Of a stretch of 64,000 nt of DNA, positions 17,636-25,877 are shown in pieces. The stretch comes from Gangjinia marincola. GTDB lineage: Bacteria > Bacteroidota > Bacteroidia > Flavobacteriales > Flavobacteriaceae. The position numbers were made by a program, and so were the translations under genes. The notes under the pieces are model-generated. The model did not search any database. It was not told the origin of the DNA and was given only the letters and a program-made list of their open reading frames with translations. Location: contig NZ_BAAAFG010000014.1 of NCBI RefSeq assembly GCF_039523415.1, forward strand, positions 62,001 through 126,000, written 5' to 3'. Numbering within the stretch: position 1 is the first letter of the stretch; each line of letters begins with the position of its first letter.

Positions 17636-18439
17636 ATGGGGTTATTCAAAACCAATCCATTTGGACATATCTTATTTTTAAAGCGTCTCATTATCATGGT
17701 TATGGGCGCATTGAGTCACAGGCGTTACCGTGGATTCAATGAACTTAAAATTGAAGGTTCTGATTTGTTAAATGAACTTCCAGATAATAATGTATTGTTC
17801 GTTTCCAACCACCAAACTTATTTTGCTGATGTTGTGGCGATGTATCATGTGTTTAATGCCGGACTTTCAGGTAGGGATGACAGTATCAAAAACATAGGAT
17901 ATTTATGGAAACCCAAACTCAATTTATACTATGTCGCCGCTGCAGAAACCATGCGCTCAGGTTTTTTAGCTAAAATATTAGCTTATGCAGGAGCCGTTAC
18001 TGTAGAACGTACGTGGCGTGCCAATGGTGAGGATGTTAATCGTCAAGTTAAGTTAAGTGACATTAGCAATATAGGTAAAGCCATTAAAGATGGTTGGGTG
18101 GTAACCTTTCCTCAAGGCACTACCAAACCCTGGAAGCCTATTCGAAAGGGAACGGCGCACATTATCAAAACCTATAAACCTATTGTAGTCCCTGTAGTTA
18201 TTGATGGTTTTAGGCGTTCTTTTGATAAAAAAGGAATACGCGTTAAGAAGAAGAATATTCTTCAAACGATGGAAATAAAGCAACCCTTAGAAATTGATTA
18301 TGATAACGAATCTATTGATAGTGTGGTTGAGAAATTGGAATATGCCATTGAACAGCATCCCTCATTTTTAAAAGTAATCCCTCAAGAAGAGCTTGAGGCC
18401 GAAGAAGAACTCAACAAAAAAAGGCAGTGGGAGTATTAG
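17636..18439 (+). CDS. 1-acyl-glycerol-3-phosphate acyltransferase-like protein (PlsC family)
   Basis: A 267-aa protein of the PlsC superfamily, likely transferring an acyl chain to a lysophospholipid or related acceptor at the inner membrane face. The first motif is VSNHQTYFADV (about residues 56-66), the later one TFPQGTTKPWKPIRKG (about 157-172), and VPVVIDGFRRSF forms the last block. Two features depart from the standard family: the catalytic His and Asp are separated by five residues rather than four, and FPEGT is FPQGT. Both suggest a divergent subfamily rather than a broken gene, as everything else is intact. It ends in a charged tail. Confidence 0.8.
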   Translation: MGLFKTNPFGHILFLKRLIIMVMGALSHRRYRGFNELKIEGSDLLNELPDNNVLFVSNHQTYFADVVAMYHVFNAGLSGRDDSIKNIGYLWKPKLNLYYVAAAETMRSGFLAKILAYAGAVTVERTWRANGEDVNRQVKLSDISNIGKAIKDGWVVTFPQGTTKPWKPIRKGTAHIIKTYKPIVVPVVIDGFRRSFDKKGIRVKKKNILQTMEIKQPLEIDYDNESIDSVVEKLEYAIEQHPSFLKVIPQEELEAEEELNKKRQWEY

Positions 18440-18475
18440 TTGGTAGTCCTTGATTGATAGGCTTTAGTTGGTAGT
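18436..18475. repeat. 12-base direct repeat after the acyltransferase gene
   Basis: TTAGTTGGTAGT occurs at 18436-18447 and 18464-18475, 28 bases apart. The first copy spans the acyltransferase stop codon. Probably a small local duplication with no evident function. Confidence 0.5.
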
Positions 18476-18531
18476 AAGTAGATTTAGAATTACACCTTTA
18501 ATGTCAAGAAGCTTAACTTCAATGCTTAATC

Positions 18532-18547
18532 TTGAACTTTTAACCTT
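18532..18547. repeat. Intergenic 16-mer shared with 24952-24967
   Basis: TTGAACTTTTAACCTT, identical to a segment upstream of the 180-aa lipoprotein gene. Surrounding sequence is a low-complexity stretch of related words (TTAACTTC, TTCAACCTT) typical of degenerate intergenic repeats in this group. Confidence 0.45.
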
Positions 18548-18560
18548 CAACCTTTTGAGT

Positions 18561-19166
18561 CTAATCTTCAATCCGTTTCAATTCCTTATAATTTTTATTT
18601 AAGCGACGGACTAAAAATCCATAGATCAGTCGATAGAAAAGTAATAAGATACCAACAACCAAGACCAAAACGATAGTGAGAATAATAACCATTCTTGTTA
18701 TGTCGATCTGTTCAGATTCTGGGAGTTGAAAGGTAATTAAGATAGAAGAGATAATAAGTCCAAGAGATAGAAATAAGATATTAAACCAAACGTAATAGCG
18801 TACTGTTTTTCTTGTTTTTAGAATGTTTTTCATAAGTACAGCAGCAGAATCGGTTGCTTTAATTCTTTTGTAATTCAAGTAAAACCAAACCATAAAGAAT
18901 AAAATACCACCGTAATAAACTACTGATAAAAATAAATTCCACCCTTCTAATCCGTAAGATGAAAACGATTCATTTTGATCCGTATATTCAAAGAATATCG
19001 ATACACCAGTCCAAAATAAAAACTCAATCACACTGATTAAAAAGATCCATTTAACAATGGATGATGATTTTTTAAGGAGCAATGGATAAATCTCTTTAGC
19101 CGATAAGTGCGGGAGCTCTTTTTCCTGCTGCTGCCAGTCTTTTTTTAATAATTCTAATCCGTCCAT
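18561..19166 (-). CDS. Membrane protein next to ECF sigma factor, possible anti-sigma factor
   Basis: A 201-aa protein with an N-terminal cytoplasmic segment of about 35 residues and four membrane helices (about 37-57, 80-100, 120-140, 155-180). It follows the ECF sigma factor gene by 4 bases in the same direction. Anti-sigma factors often have a short cytoplasmic N-terminus that binds sigma plus membrane spans. This protein has the arrangement, but no zinc-binding ASD motif (HxxxCxxC) is visible, so the role is inferred from position and topology only. Confidence 0.6.
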   Translation of the reverse strand: MDGLELLKKDWQQQEKELPHLSAKEIYPLLLKKSSSIVKWIFLISVIEFLFWTGVSIFFEYTDQNESFSSYGLEGWNLFLSVVYYGGILFFMVWFYLNYKRIKATDSAAVLMKNILKTRKTVRYYVWFNILFLSLGLIISSILITFQLPESEQIDITRMVIILTIVLVLVVGILLLFYRLIYGFLVRRLNKNYKELKRIED

Positions 19167-19170
19167 GTTG

Positions 19171-19665
19171 TTATGGATTTAGTACTTTTTTTAATTTTCC
19201 TTTGATTCGATTCATCTTCACACGCGCATTTACTTCACTAATCCCCAGCGTCTGTGAGATTTCACGGTAGTCTTTATCCTCTAAATAAAGCAAGACCAGC
19301 GCTTTGTCAATATCATTTAATTCCTTTACCGCCGCATACATAAGTTTAAGTTGTCGCTCAGTCGTGTCATCATATTCTTCTGCACTTATCTTAAAGCTTA
19401 CTCCTTCAAAATCCTGAGTCGTAACTTGTCGTTTGGACTTTCTGTATAATGTAATGGCAGTATTAAGTGCGACACGATACATCCAGGTACTAAATTTAGC
19501 ATCACCTCTAAATTTGGGATAAGCACGCCATAACTGTACCGTAACCTCTTGAAAAAGATCATTATGCTGATCGCGGTTATTGGTATACATACGACAAATC
19601 TTATGCACAATGTTTTGATGCGCTTCAAATTGTGTGACAAATTGTTGTTCTAAGTCTTTACTCAC
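19171..19665 (-). CDS. RNA polymerase sigma factor, ECF (sigma-70) family
   Basis: A 164-aa protein with sigma region 2 at about residues 10-80 (IVHKICRMYTNNRDQHNDLFQEVTVQL-type sequence, quoted here only in part: HNDLFQEVTVQLWRAYPKFR) and region 4 at about 105-160 (DYREISQTLGISEVNARV, the helix-turn-helix that reads the -35 element). The length is normal for ECF sigma factors. It is followed directly by a membrane protein that may regulate it. Targets are unknown; the gene diverges from the NDH-2 gene. Confidence 0.92.
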   Translation of the reverse strand: MSKDLEQQFVTQFEAHQNIVHKICRMYTNNRDQHNDLFQEVTVQLWRAYPKFRGDAKFSTWMYRVALNTAITLYRKSKRQVTTQDFEGVSFKISAEEYDDTTERQLKLMYAAVKELNDIDKALVLLYLEDKDYREISQTLGISEVNARVKMNRIKGKLKKVLNP

Positions 19666-19750
19666 GTTAGCTGGCTGGTTATTGCATTGGTAGTGGTCGC
19701 GCTAATTTTGTTACACTAAGATATAATTTATGTTCACGCTAACATTATTT

Positions 19751-19764
19751 CGTTTTCGCGGAAG
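19751..19764. repeat. Dispersed GC-rich palindrome, copy upstream of NDH-2
   Basis: CGTTTTCGCGGAAG, a variant of CGCTTTCGCGGAAG. It ends immediately upstream of the candidate -7 box of the NDH-2 gene. Confidence 0.5.
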
Positions 19765-19765
19765 G

Positions 19766-19773
19766 TATCTTTG
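19766..19773 (+). promoter_or_regulatory. Candidate -7 box of the NDH-2 gene
   Basis: TATCTTTG matches TAnnTTTG and lies 24 bases before the NDH-2 ATG, next to the palindrome copy at 19751-19764. A good -33 TTTG is not visible. Confidence 0.4.
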
Positions 19774-19796
19774 TTATATCCTGTTAAAAGTGCCCT

Positions 19797-21116
19797 ATGA
19801 ATATACCACAAAGTACCTTACCCCGAGTTGTCATTGTAGGAGGTGGCTTCGGCGGAATAAACTTAGCTAAAAAGTTACTCAAAGAAGACATCCAGCTGGT
19901 GGTGTTAGACCGAAGAAATTACCACACCTTTCAGCCCTTACTATACCAGGTATCTACCTCTGGATTGGAACCAGATTCTATCGCGTACCCGATCAGAAAG
20001 ATTCTAAAAAAAGGTAAAAACTGTTTTTTCAGACTCACTGAAGTATTAGAAATCGATCACAACAATAATACATTACATACCAGCATAGGGAGCATTAGAT
20101 ATGATTACTTAATTGTTGCAACGGGAACGAAAACGAACTTTTTTGGCAATGAGAGTATTAAGGATAATGCGATCTGGATGAAAACCGTCCCTCAGGCATT
20201 AAATATTAGAAGTTTGATTTTGGAAAATCTGGAGCAATCTACCATTACAGATGATCCTGAAGAGCGAAAAAAGCTGCTTAACTTCGTAATTGCCGGTGGT
20301 GGACCCACGGGAGTGGAACTTAGCGGCGCATTAGCCGAATTGAGAGCACATGTGCTTCCAAATGATTACCAGGAGATAGAACCTTCAGAAATTCGAATAC
20401 ATCTGGTTGAAGGTTCTGACCGACTGCTTCCACCTATGAGCGAGTATGCTTCCGCGAAAGCGAAAGAATTTTTGGAGAATATGGGAGTGAATATCCACCT
20501 AAATACGCAAGTCACGGGATACGATGGTTCAACGGTTAGCACCAACAAGGATCGTCTTAGTTTTGATGCGGCTACCTTTATTTGGAGCGCAGGAGTAACA
20601 GGAGCAATTATTAACGGGATGCCAAAAGAATCCATTCATAATAAAGCCAATCGCTATTTAGTGAATGAATTCAATAAAGTAAAAGGGACGGACAATATTT
20701 TTGCTGTAGGCGATATAGCGCTAATGAAAACAGAAGATTTTCCTGAAGGACACCCACAAGTTGCACAACCTGCCATTCAACAGGGAGAACACCTGGCAAA
20801 AAACGTTAAGCGCTTACTTAAAGGTGAACAGCTAAAACCGTTTAAATATTTTGATAAGGGAACCATGGCAACCGTTGGCCGAAACAGGGCGGTGGCAGAT
20901 ATTGGTAAAATTAAAACCGGCGGATTTATCGCCTGGTTTATTTGGATGTTTATTCACCTATGGTTTTTGGTAGGGTTTAGAAATAGAGTCGTAACCTTTT
21001 TTAACTGGACCTACAATTACATCAACTTTGATCGTGCTGCGCGTTTGATCATTAGACCATTTAAAAAATATAATTCCCTTACCACTAAAATTGAAAATGT
21101 AGATGCGGGTTCTTAA
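19797..21116 (+). CDS. ndh: Type II NADH:quinone oxidoreductase (NDH-2)
   Basis: A 439-aa FAD/NAD(P) two-dinucleotide-fold protein. The FAD motif VVIVGGGFGG is at residues 11-20 and a second Rossmann motif (FVIAGGGPTGVELSGALAEL) is near residues 163-182, binding NADH. A hydrophobic stretch near residues 375-400 (GGFIAWFIWMFIHLWFLVGF) would anchor the protein to the membrane at the quinone site. It moves electrons from NADH to menaquinone without pumping protons. It stands alone with its own promoter region, divergent from the ECF sigma gene. A palindrome copy at 20448-20462 falls in frame and encodes ASAKA. Confidence 0.92.
   Translation: MNIPQSTLPRVVIVGGGFGGINLAKKLLKEDIQLVVLDRRNYHTFQPLLYQVSTSGLEPDSIAYPIRKILKKGKNCFFRLTEVLEIDHNNNTLHTSIGSIRYDYLIVATGTKTNFFGNESIKDNAIWMKTVPQALNIRSLILENLEQSTITDDPEERKKLLNFVIAGGGPTGVELSGALAELRAHVLPNDYQEIEPSEIRIHLVEGSDRLLPPMSEYASAKAKEFLENMGVNIHLNTQVTGYDGSTVSTNKDRLSFDAATFIWSAGVTGAIINGMPKESIHNKANRYLVNEFNKVKGTDNIFAVGDIALMKTEDFPEGHPQVAQPAIQQGEHLAKNVKRLLKGEQLKPFKYFDKGTMATVGRNRAVADIGKIKTGGFIAWFIWMFIHLWFLVGFRNRVVTFFNWTYNYINFDRAARLIIRPFKKYNSLTTKIENVDAGS
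20448..20462. repeat. Dispersed GC-rich palindrome, copy inside ndh
   Basis: GCTTCCGCGAAAGCG in frame in ndh, encoding ASAKA. The same five residues are encoded by the copy at 421-435 in an unrelated protein. Confidence 0.6.
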
Positions 21117-21261
21117 TGCTGTAACCACCGTTTCTTTAATAAATCAGGTGACATAATCAGACAAATTACTTGTATTCCTTAGCAAATACTATAGCTATTA
21201 AAATATATCTCATCCGTTTCATTGGGAAGATTTAATAAATTTCAATTCAGGATATAAATCC

Positions 21262-21269
21262 TACGTTTG
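21262..21269 (+). promoter_or_regulatory. Candidate -7 box of the TonB-dependent receptor gene
   Basis: TACGTTTG matches TAnnTTTG, 65 bases before the chosen ATG at 21334. A weak TTTC lies 18 bases upstream in place of the -33 TTTG. Confidence 0.4.
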
Positions 21270-21333
21270 AGCCATTCATTTTTAATATTGCACAATCTAA
21301 TGATCATTTTTGATGCATCAAATCAATCTGATC

Positions 21334-23484
21334 ATGAAAACGCTGTTTACATTACTTGGTATTTTAACTATCCTACAAGGACACGCGCAAACATCTATCA
21401 ACGGCATTGTTACCGATAGTAAGGGTAATGGACTGGAGGGAGTAAACGTATATTTAGACGGTACATACGACGGAAGCACCACGATTGATAATGGAAGCTT
21501 TTCATTCACGACCGAAGAAAAGGGAGAACAACTTCTGATCATCTCTTTTTTATCCTACGAGACGAAATCTCTACTATTAGATGTCAATCAAATGTCAAAT
21601 TTAAGCGTTGTGCTAAAGGATGACGTAAGCACACTAGATGCGGTGGTTTTATCTGCCGGAACTTTTAAAGCTGGCGATAATAGTAAAGTGTCCGTATTAA
21701 AACCCTTGGATATTGTTACTACTGCCAATGCGCTTGGGGATGTATTTGGTGCTTTTCAAACACTACCGGGAACAACTACGGTGGCCGAAGATGGCCGACT
21801 CTTTGTGCGAGGGGGTGATGCCAACGAAACCCAGATATTTATTGACGGGATCAGGGTATTTGCTCCCTACAATCCAACACCTAATAATACGCCGACTCGC
21901 GGCCGTTACTCACCCTTTCTTTTTGATGGGATTACGTTTTCAACAGGAGGATACTCGGCTGAATACGGTCAGGCACTGTCTGGGGTCTTGTTACTTAATA
22001 CGATCAATGAACCCGATCAAACCGAAACCAATATTCAGATCATGAGCGTAGGTGGCGGACTAGGGCATACCCAAAAATGGGAGAAGCGCTCCTTGAGTGT
22101 CAATGCGACCTACATCAATCTTGCGCCTTACCTGGAGTTTTATGATGACCGAAATGATTGGCAAAAACCTTTAGAAAATTATGCCGGTGAAACGGTATAC
22201 CGCGAAAAACTTAAGAATGGACTCTTTAAATTCTACACAGCGTTTGACGGGACTAATTTTGAATTGACCCGTGAGGATATCAATGTACCCGAAGGAATCC
22301 CATTTGCTCTTGACAATGATAACCTGTATCTCAATACGTCCTATCGCGGGATGCTATCTGATACCTGGTCGCTTCAAACCGGTGCCAGCTATAGCTTTGC
22401 GCGAACACAGTTAGACATTGATGAAGCCACGGTAGATAATCAGGAGCATGCGGCACACCTTAAATTAAGGGTCAAAAAGAACTTTAGCAATCGGTTTAAA
22501 CTCTATGCCGGGGCAGAACATTTTTATAATGATTTTGACGAAGATTTTGCTCAGCCGGATTTTGCAGATAGCTTTGATTTTGAAGGAAATATTTCTTCCG
22601 CTTTCGCGGAAGCTGACATCATCTTTTCTAAAAAGTTAGCGTTAAAAGTTGGCGTACGCGGAACCTACGATGATGCAGTCGATGAAACTGAAGCTGCTCC
22701 CAGAGCATCCTTTGCCTATAAAACGGGTAAGAACAGTCAGCTGTCTCTAGCATACGGAGATTTTTACCAGCGACCTATTAGTAATGTGCTTAAGTATCAG
22801 CCCACGGTAACCAATGAGCGTTCTTCTCATTACATTCTAAATTATCAGTATAATTTTGAAAACAGGTTGTTTAGAGCAGAAATATTCCGAAAAACCTACG
22901 ATGATTTGATCACCTTTGATACCCGGGAACCTTTGCCGATGAGTGAGTTTGAAAATGGCGGTAGCGGTTATGCCCAAGGATTAGATATCTTTTGGAGAGA
23001 TAATAAGAGCATTAAAAATCTGGATTATTGGGTGAGTTACTCGTATTTAGATACAGAGCGAAAGCAATTTAATTTTCCGTTAAAAGCAACGCCCAATTTT
23101 GCAAATAAGCATAATTTTAGCTTAGTTACTAAATACTGGATCGAAGATTGGAAAAGTCAGGTAGGATTTAGTTACCAATTAGCCAGTGGCAGATCGTATA
23201 CTAATCCTAATGAACCGGGATTTTTACAGGAGACCACTAAACCTTTTCAAAGCCTGAGTTTGAACTGGGCGTATTTGATCAGTCCGCAGAAAATACTCTA
23301 TGCTTCGGTCAACAATGTATTTGCGTATAAAAACATTAATGGTTATCAATATGCAGATACACCAAATGCTGAAGGTGTTTTTGATAGAAGAACCTTACGA
23401 CCAAATGCAGATCAATTCTTTTTTGTAGGATTTTTCTGGACGATAAGTAAAGACAAAACGAAGAATCAATTGGATAATTTATAG
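21334..23484 (+). CDS. TonB-dependent outer-membrane receptor with N-terminal carboxypeptidase-like domain
   Basis: From ATG 21334 the protein has 716 aa; an upstream TTG at 21310 would add 8 residues but the signal peptide fits this start (MKTLFTLLGILTILQGHAQT). A carboxypeptidase-regulatory-like domain covers about residues 20-95 (INGIVTDSKGNGLEGVNVYL), followed by the plug (FQTLPGTTTVAEDGRLFVRG, DANETQIFIDG, GGYSAEYGQALSGVLLL) and a beta barrel to the C-terminus, which ends in the Bacteroidota-type FFWTISKDK. It takes up an unknown substrate using TonB energy. There is no SusD partner, so it is probably not a polysaccharide locus. A palindrome copy at 22599-22613 encodes AFAEA in frame. 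Confidence 0.9.
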   Translation: MKTLFTLLGILTILQGHAQTSINGIVTDSKGNGLEGVNVYLDGTYDGSTTIDNGSFSFTTEEKGEQLLIISFLSYETKSLLLDVNQMSNLSVVLKDDVSTLDAVVLSAGTFKAGDNSKVSVLKPLDIVTTANALGDVFGAFQTLPGTTTVAEDGRLFVRGGDANETQIFIDGIRVFAPYNPTPNNTPTRGRYSPFLFDGITFSTGGYSAEYGQALSGVLLLNTINEPDQTETNIQIMSVGGGLGHTQKWEKRSLSVNATYINLAPYLEFYDDRNDWQKPLENYAGETVYREKLKNGLFKFYTAFDGTNFELTREDINVPEGIPFALDNDNLYLNTSYRGMLSDTWSLQTGASYSFARTQLDIDEATVDNQEHAAHLKLRVKKNFSNRFKLYAGAEHFYNDFDEDFAQPDFADSFDFEGNISSAFAEADIIFSKKLALKVGVRGTYDDAVDETEAAPRASFAYKTGKNSQLSLAYGDFYQRPISNVLKYQPTVTNERSSHYILNYQYNFENRLFRAEIFRKTYDDLITFDTREPLPMSEFENGGSGYAQGLDIFWRDNKSIKNLDYWVSYSYLDTERKQFNFPLKATPNFANKHNFSLVTKYWIEDWKSQVGFSYQLASGRSYTNPNEPGFLQETTKPFQSLSLNWAYLISPQKILYASVNNVFAYKNINGYQYADTPNAEGVFDRRTLRPNADQFFFVGFFWTISKDKTKNQLDNL
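22599..22613. repeat. Dispersed GC-rich palindrome, copy inside TonB receptor gene
   Basis: CGCTTTCGCGGAAGC inside the barrel-coding region, identical to the copy at 421-435. Confidence 0.6.
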
Positions 23485-23521
23485 TCCCGCTTTTCGGCTG
23501 GCGGAGCTGCTTTTAATTAAG

Positions 23522-23944
23522 ATGAAGCAAAAAATACATATTATAACCTTAGGAGTTCAACGTTTAGGCAAAACGCTGGCATTTTATGAAGAGGGATTGG
23601 GCTGGAAAAGGTCTGAAGCAAGTAAAGAAAAAATCGTCTTTTTTGAAACCGGTGGTATAGTCATTGCTTTCTTTGATAAAAGCGAATTGGCAAAGGACGC
23701 TAATGTTGCAGATGGTGTTTGTGAATTTTCAGGAATAACCATGGCCTATAATAGCAAGTCAGAAGGTGAAGTGGATGAGGTAATGAAAAAAGTTGAAGGT
23801 TTAGGCGCAACAATCATTAAACCTGCTGAAAAAACATTTTGGGGAGGATATGGCGGTTATTTCAAGGATTTAGATGGTCATATTTTTGAAGTAGCCTATA
23901 ATCCCTTTGTTGAATTTGATGAAAATGATCAAATTATACTATAA
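23522..23944 (+). CDS. VOC family (glyoxalase-like) protein
   Basis: A 140-aa protein with two betaalphabetabetabeta modules. The start MKQKIHIITLGVQRLGKTLA and FYEEGLGWKR is typical of the vicinal-oxygen-chelate fold, and the end (GGYFKDLDGHIFEVAYNPF) supplies a likely metal ligand pair with the Glu after DGHIF. The substrate is unknown; members include glyoxalases, dioxygenases and antibiotic-binding proteins. It follows the TonB receptor by 37 bases in the same direction, so they may be co-transcribed, and is followed by a DUF2141 gene. Confidence 0.85.
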   Translation: MKQKIHIITLGVQRLGKTLAFYEEGLGWKRSEASKEKIVFFETGGIVIAFFDKSELAKDANVADGVCEFSGITMAYNSKSEGEVDEVMKKVEGLGATIIKPAEKTFWGGYGGYFKDLDGHIFEVAYNPFVEFDENDQIIL

Positions 23945-23972
23945 CACACACATGAATTTTAACTAGAATGAT

Positions 23973-24389
23973 ATGAAAAGAAAAATAGGATTAGTACTCA
24001 TTACACTTGTGTTTTCACTAACGGTACAAGCGCAAAACTCGGTTTCTGTTGAGGTGAGTAAGATAGATTCAAGTGAGGGTACTATCATGTTGGCATTATA
24101 TGCCAATCCAGATAATTTTTTAACCGATAAGGTTTTCAAGGGTGGAAAAATAGCAGCAAAAAAAGGAACTGTAACCTACACCTTTGACAATGTTCCAGAT
24201 GGTGTTTATGCAATAAGCCTATATCACGACGAAAATAGCGACGGAAAATTAAATACCAATATGGTAGGTATTCCAAAGGAAGATTATGCCGCCAGTAACA
24301 ATGCTAAAGGTTCTTTTGGTCCCCCAAAATGGGCCGATGCGAAGTTTGAAGTTAACAGAAAGGATGTGATGCAGAAGATTGAGTTGTAA
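23973..24389 (+). CDS. DUF2141 domain-containing secreted protein
   Basis: A 138-aa protein with a signal peptide (cleavage near QAQNSV, residue about 20) and one DUF2141 domain. The typical segments are GTIMLALYANPDNFL, FDNVPDGVYAISLYHDEN, and GIPKEDYAASNNAKGSFGPP. The family is common in Bacteroidota and its role is unknown; members are probably periplasmic or surface beta-sandwich proteins. It lies 28 bases after the VOC gene. Confidence 0.88.
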   Translation: MKRKIGLVLITLVFSLTVQAQNSVSVEVSKIDSSEGTIMLALYANPDNFLTDKVFKGGKIAAKKGTVTYTFDNVPDGVYAISLYHDENSDGKLNTNMVGIPKEDYAASNNAKGSFGPPKWADAKFEVNRKDVMQKIEL

Positions 24390-24396
24390 GACGATC

Positions 24397-24939
24397 TCAA
24401 TTTGTAAGATAGTATTTTACATCAATCAATTGTAAACTTTCAGGTCCACCTAAACCTATGTCAGGAAACTCTTGATCATAAGTCAGAATACAATTAGCGT
24501 TTGCATCTATAGAATAACAGGGTTCAATGGCATCACCAGAATAACTCCCGGTTGATTGTATTCCATCATCATTAAGGATGGTAAGAACGGGAACTCCATT
24601 GACATCAAAATCATTATTATTATTTAATTGAATCTCAAACTTCCAACTTGAAGAATTATTTCCTGTATCAGCGATGTATTCAAACAGCAATACCTCATAA
24701 GTGAAATTCTCTAGTTCGGGTGGAGATTGTAATATTTCAACCTCTTCCGGCTCAGGGAAATCACAAGGAACTTCTTGTTCAATTATGTTAGTGTAGTATT
24801 GGTTTCCTATAAAATAACCTTGTGGTATTTCTATAATTTTAGCGCAATCTTCATCACTACTGTCATCGTCAGACTTACAAGTTATAATGATTGATCCCAT
24901 AAGGATAATTAAAAATATTGATAACCGGCGCTGATTCAT
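24397..24939 (-). CDS. Lipoprotein, unknown function
   Basis: A 180-aa protein with a lipoprotein signal (GSIIITCKSDDDSSDEDC; Cys near residue 21) followed by an acidic tract that resembles the lipoprotein export signal seen on surface-exposed Bacteroidota lipoproteins. The rest is beta-rich with several acidic loops and no family is recognised. It converges with the DUF2141 gene across 7 bases and has a candidate -7 box upstream. Confidence 0.7.
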   Translation of the reverse strand: MNQRRLSIFLIILMGSIIITCKSDDDSSDEDCAKIIEIPQGYFIGNQYYTNIIEQEVPCDFPEPEEVEILQSPPELENFTYEVLLFEYIADTGNNSSSWKFEIQLNNNNDFDVNGVPVLTILNDDGIQSTGSYSGDAIEPCYSIDANANCILTYDQEFPDIGLGGPESLQLIDVKYYLTN

Positions 24940-24951
24940 AATTAATAAGAA

Positions 24952-24967
24952 TTGAACTTTTAACCTT
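24952..24967. repeat. Intergenic 16-mer shared with 18532-18547
   Basis: TTGAACTTTTAACCTT, exact copy of the segment at 18532-18547, in the leader of the 180-aa lipoprotein gene. Confidence 0.45.
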
Positions 24968-24972
24968 GATTT

Positions 24973-25208
24973 TTATTTACAAACATATATAAATACTCTT
25001 ATTATTCTAACAATTTTTTTCTTTTCCAACCGATATTTCAACTCTTCTGCCTTGTCCCGACCTGTCCCATAATTGGGATCCAGCGCGATGGCTTTGTCTA
25101 AATATGCCAGGACTTGACTTCTGTATTTTTTTTACGGTGTTGATTCGCCCATGCCCAATAGGTAAAGCTCATCATCTTGAAATCAGCATAGGCTGGATTT
25201 TCGATATT
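24973..25208 (-). pseudogene. TPR-protein remnant with a poly-A frameshift
   Basis: The minus strand after the DUF1287 stop reads NIENPAYADFKMMSFTYW and AWANQHRKK, then runs into a stop. Adding one A to the run of eight A near 25129-25136 restores a continuous frame with YRSQVLAYLDKAIALDPNYG, TGRDKAEELKYRLEK, an unmistakable TPR helix pair. The frame is the same as DUF1287 and has no early start codon, so this looks like the 3' end of a TPR protein whose front is missing. It may be a remnant, a fusion broken at the DUF1287 stop, or in part a sequencing error. Confidence 0.6.
24980..24987 (-). promoter_or_regulatory. Candidate -7 box of the 180-aa lipoprotein gene
   Basis: TATGTTTG on the minus strand fits TAnnTTTG and lies about 40 bases before the ATG at 24939. 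The matching -33 element is not at the ideal distance. Confidence 0.35.
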
Positions 25209-25799
25209 TTACTTTTGCGGTAAGTACCGATAGTGTCCAATAATCTTATACTTGAATAAGATGTCTTCCAGCACCTGACCCGCCCCTATGTTATGTACAA
25301 TGAGATAATTCTTAGCGCCTTTAGAACGTTTATTTGAAACGATGCCGATGTGTGTTATAGCTCCGCCCAAATTCCAGGCCACCACATCACCGGGCAAATA
25401 ATCTTTTGTGTTTTTGGTAATAGGAATCATAGCTCCCTGGCGTTCAAAATAGGTCATTAAATTAGGAACTCGCCGGTGATCTATATTGGTGTCGGTTGAG
25501 GTCAATCCCCAAAGCGGCGGATAGGCATCAAAATTAGCGTTCATATCTTCATGTACTTTTTGTTGCAAGTCAACGCCCAGTTTTCGGTATGCCCTTATGA
25601 CAACATCTGTACACACTCCCTTGTCTGCAGGAACATCTCCATTTGGGTAGTCCATAGCAAAATATGCGGGATCATACGTGACATCATCTTTGATTAGCTC
25701 TACTGCACAGGAAGCCAATTCCTCACCGGTGAATAAAGTTTGACCAACGCTTATGTTAGCTAAAAATAGGATTACATATACGTAACGCGTCTTCTTCAT
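25209..25799 (-). CDS. DUF1287 domain-containing secreted protein
   Basis: A 196-aa protein with a signal peptide (cleavage near ISVGQT) and the DUF1287 domain over nearly all of the mature part. Key segments are DVPADKGVCTDVVIRAYRKL (residues about 54-73, with a likely nucleophilic Cys), GDVVAWNLGGAITHIGIVSN (His) and HNIGAGQVLEDILF, consistent with the NlpC/P60-like fold proposed for this family. It could process peptidoglycan or peptides in the periplasm. It is separated from the DJ-1/PfpI gene by a divergent 78-base region. Confidence 0.85.
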   Translation of the reverse strand: MKKTRYVYVILFLANISVGQTLFTGEELASCAVELIKDDVTYDPAYFAMDYPNGDVPADKGVCTDVVIRAYRKLGVDLQQKVHEDMNANFDAYPPLWGLTSTDTNIDHRRVPNLMTYFERQGAMIPITKNTKDYLPGDVVAWNLGGAITHIGIVSNKRSKGAKNYLIVHNIGAGQVLEDILFKYKIIGHYRYLPQK

Positions 25800-25877
25800 A
25801 TGTTCTAAGAACGTAGAATAAGGTGTTTTTATATAATCATCCCCGATTTTCGTTATATTTAAACTAAATATTCTTTG

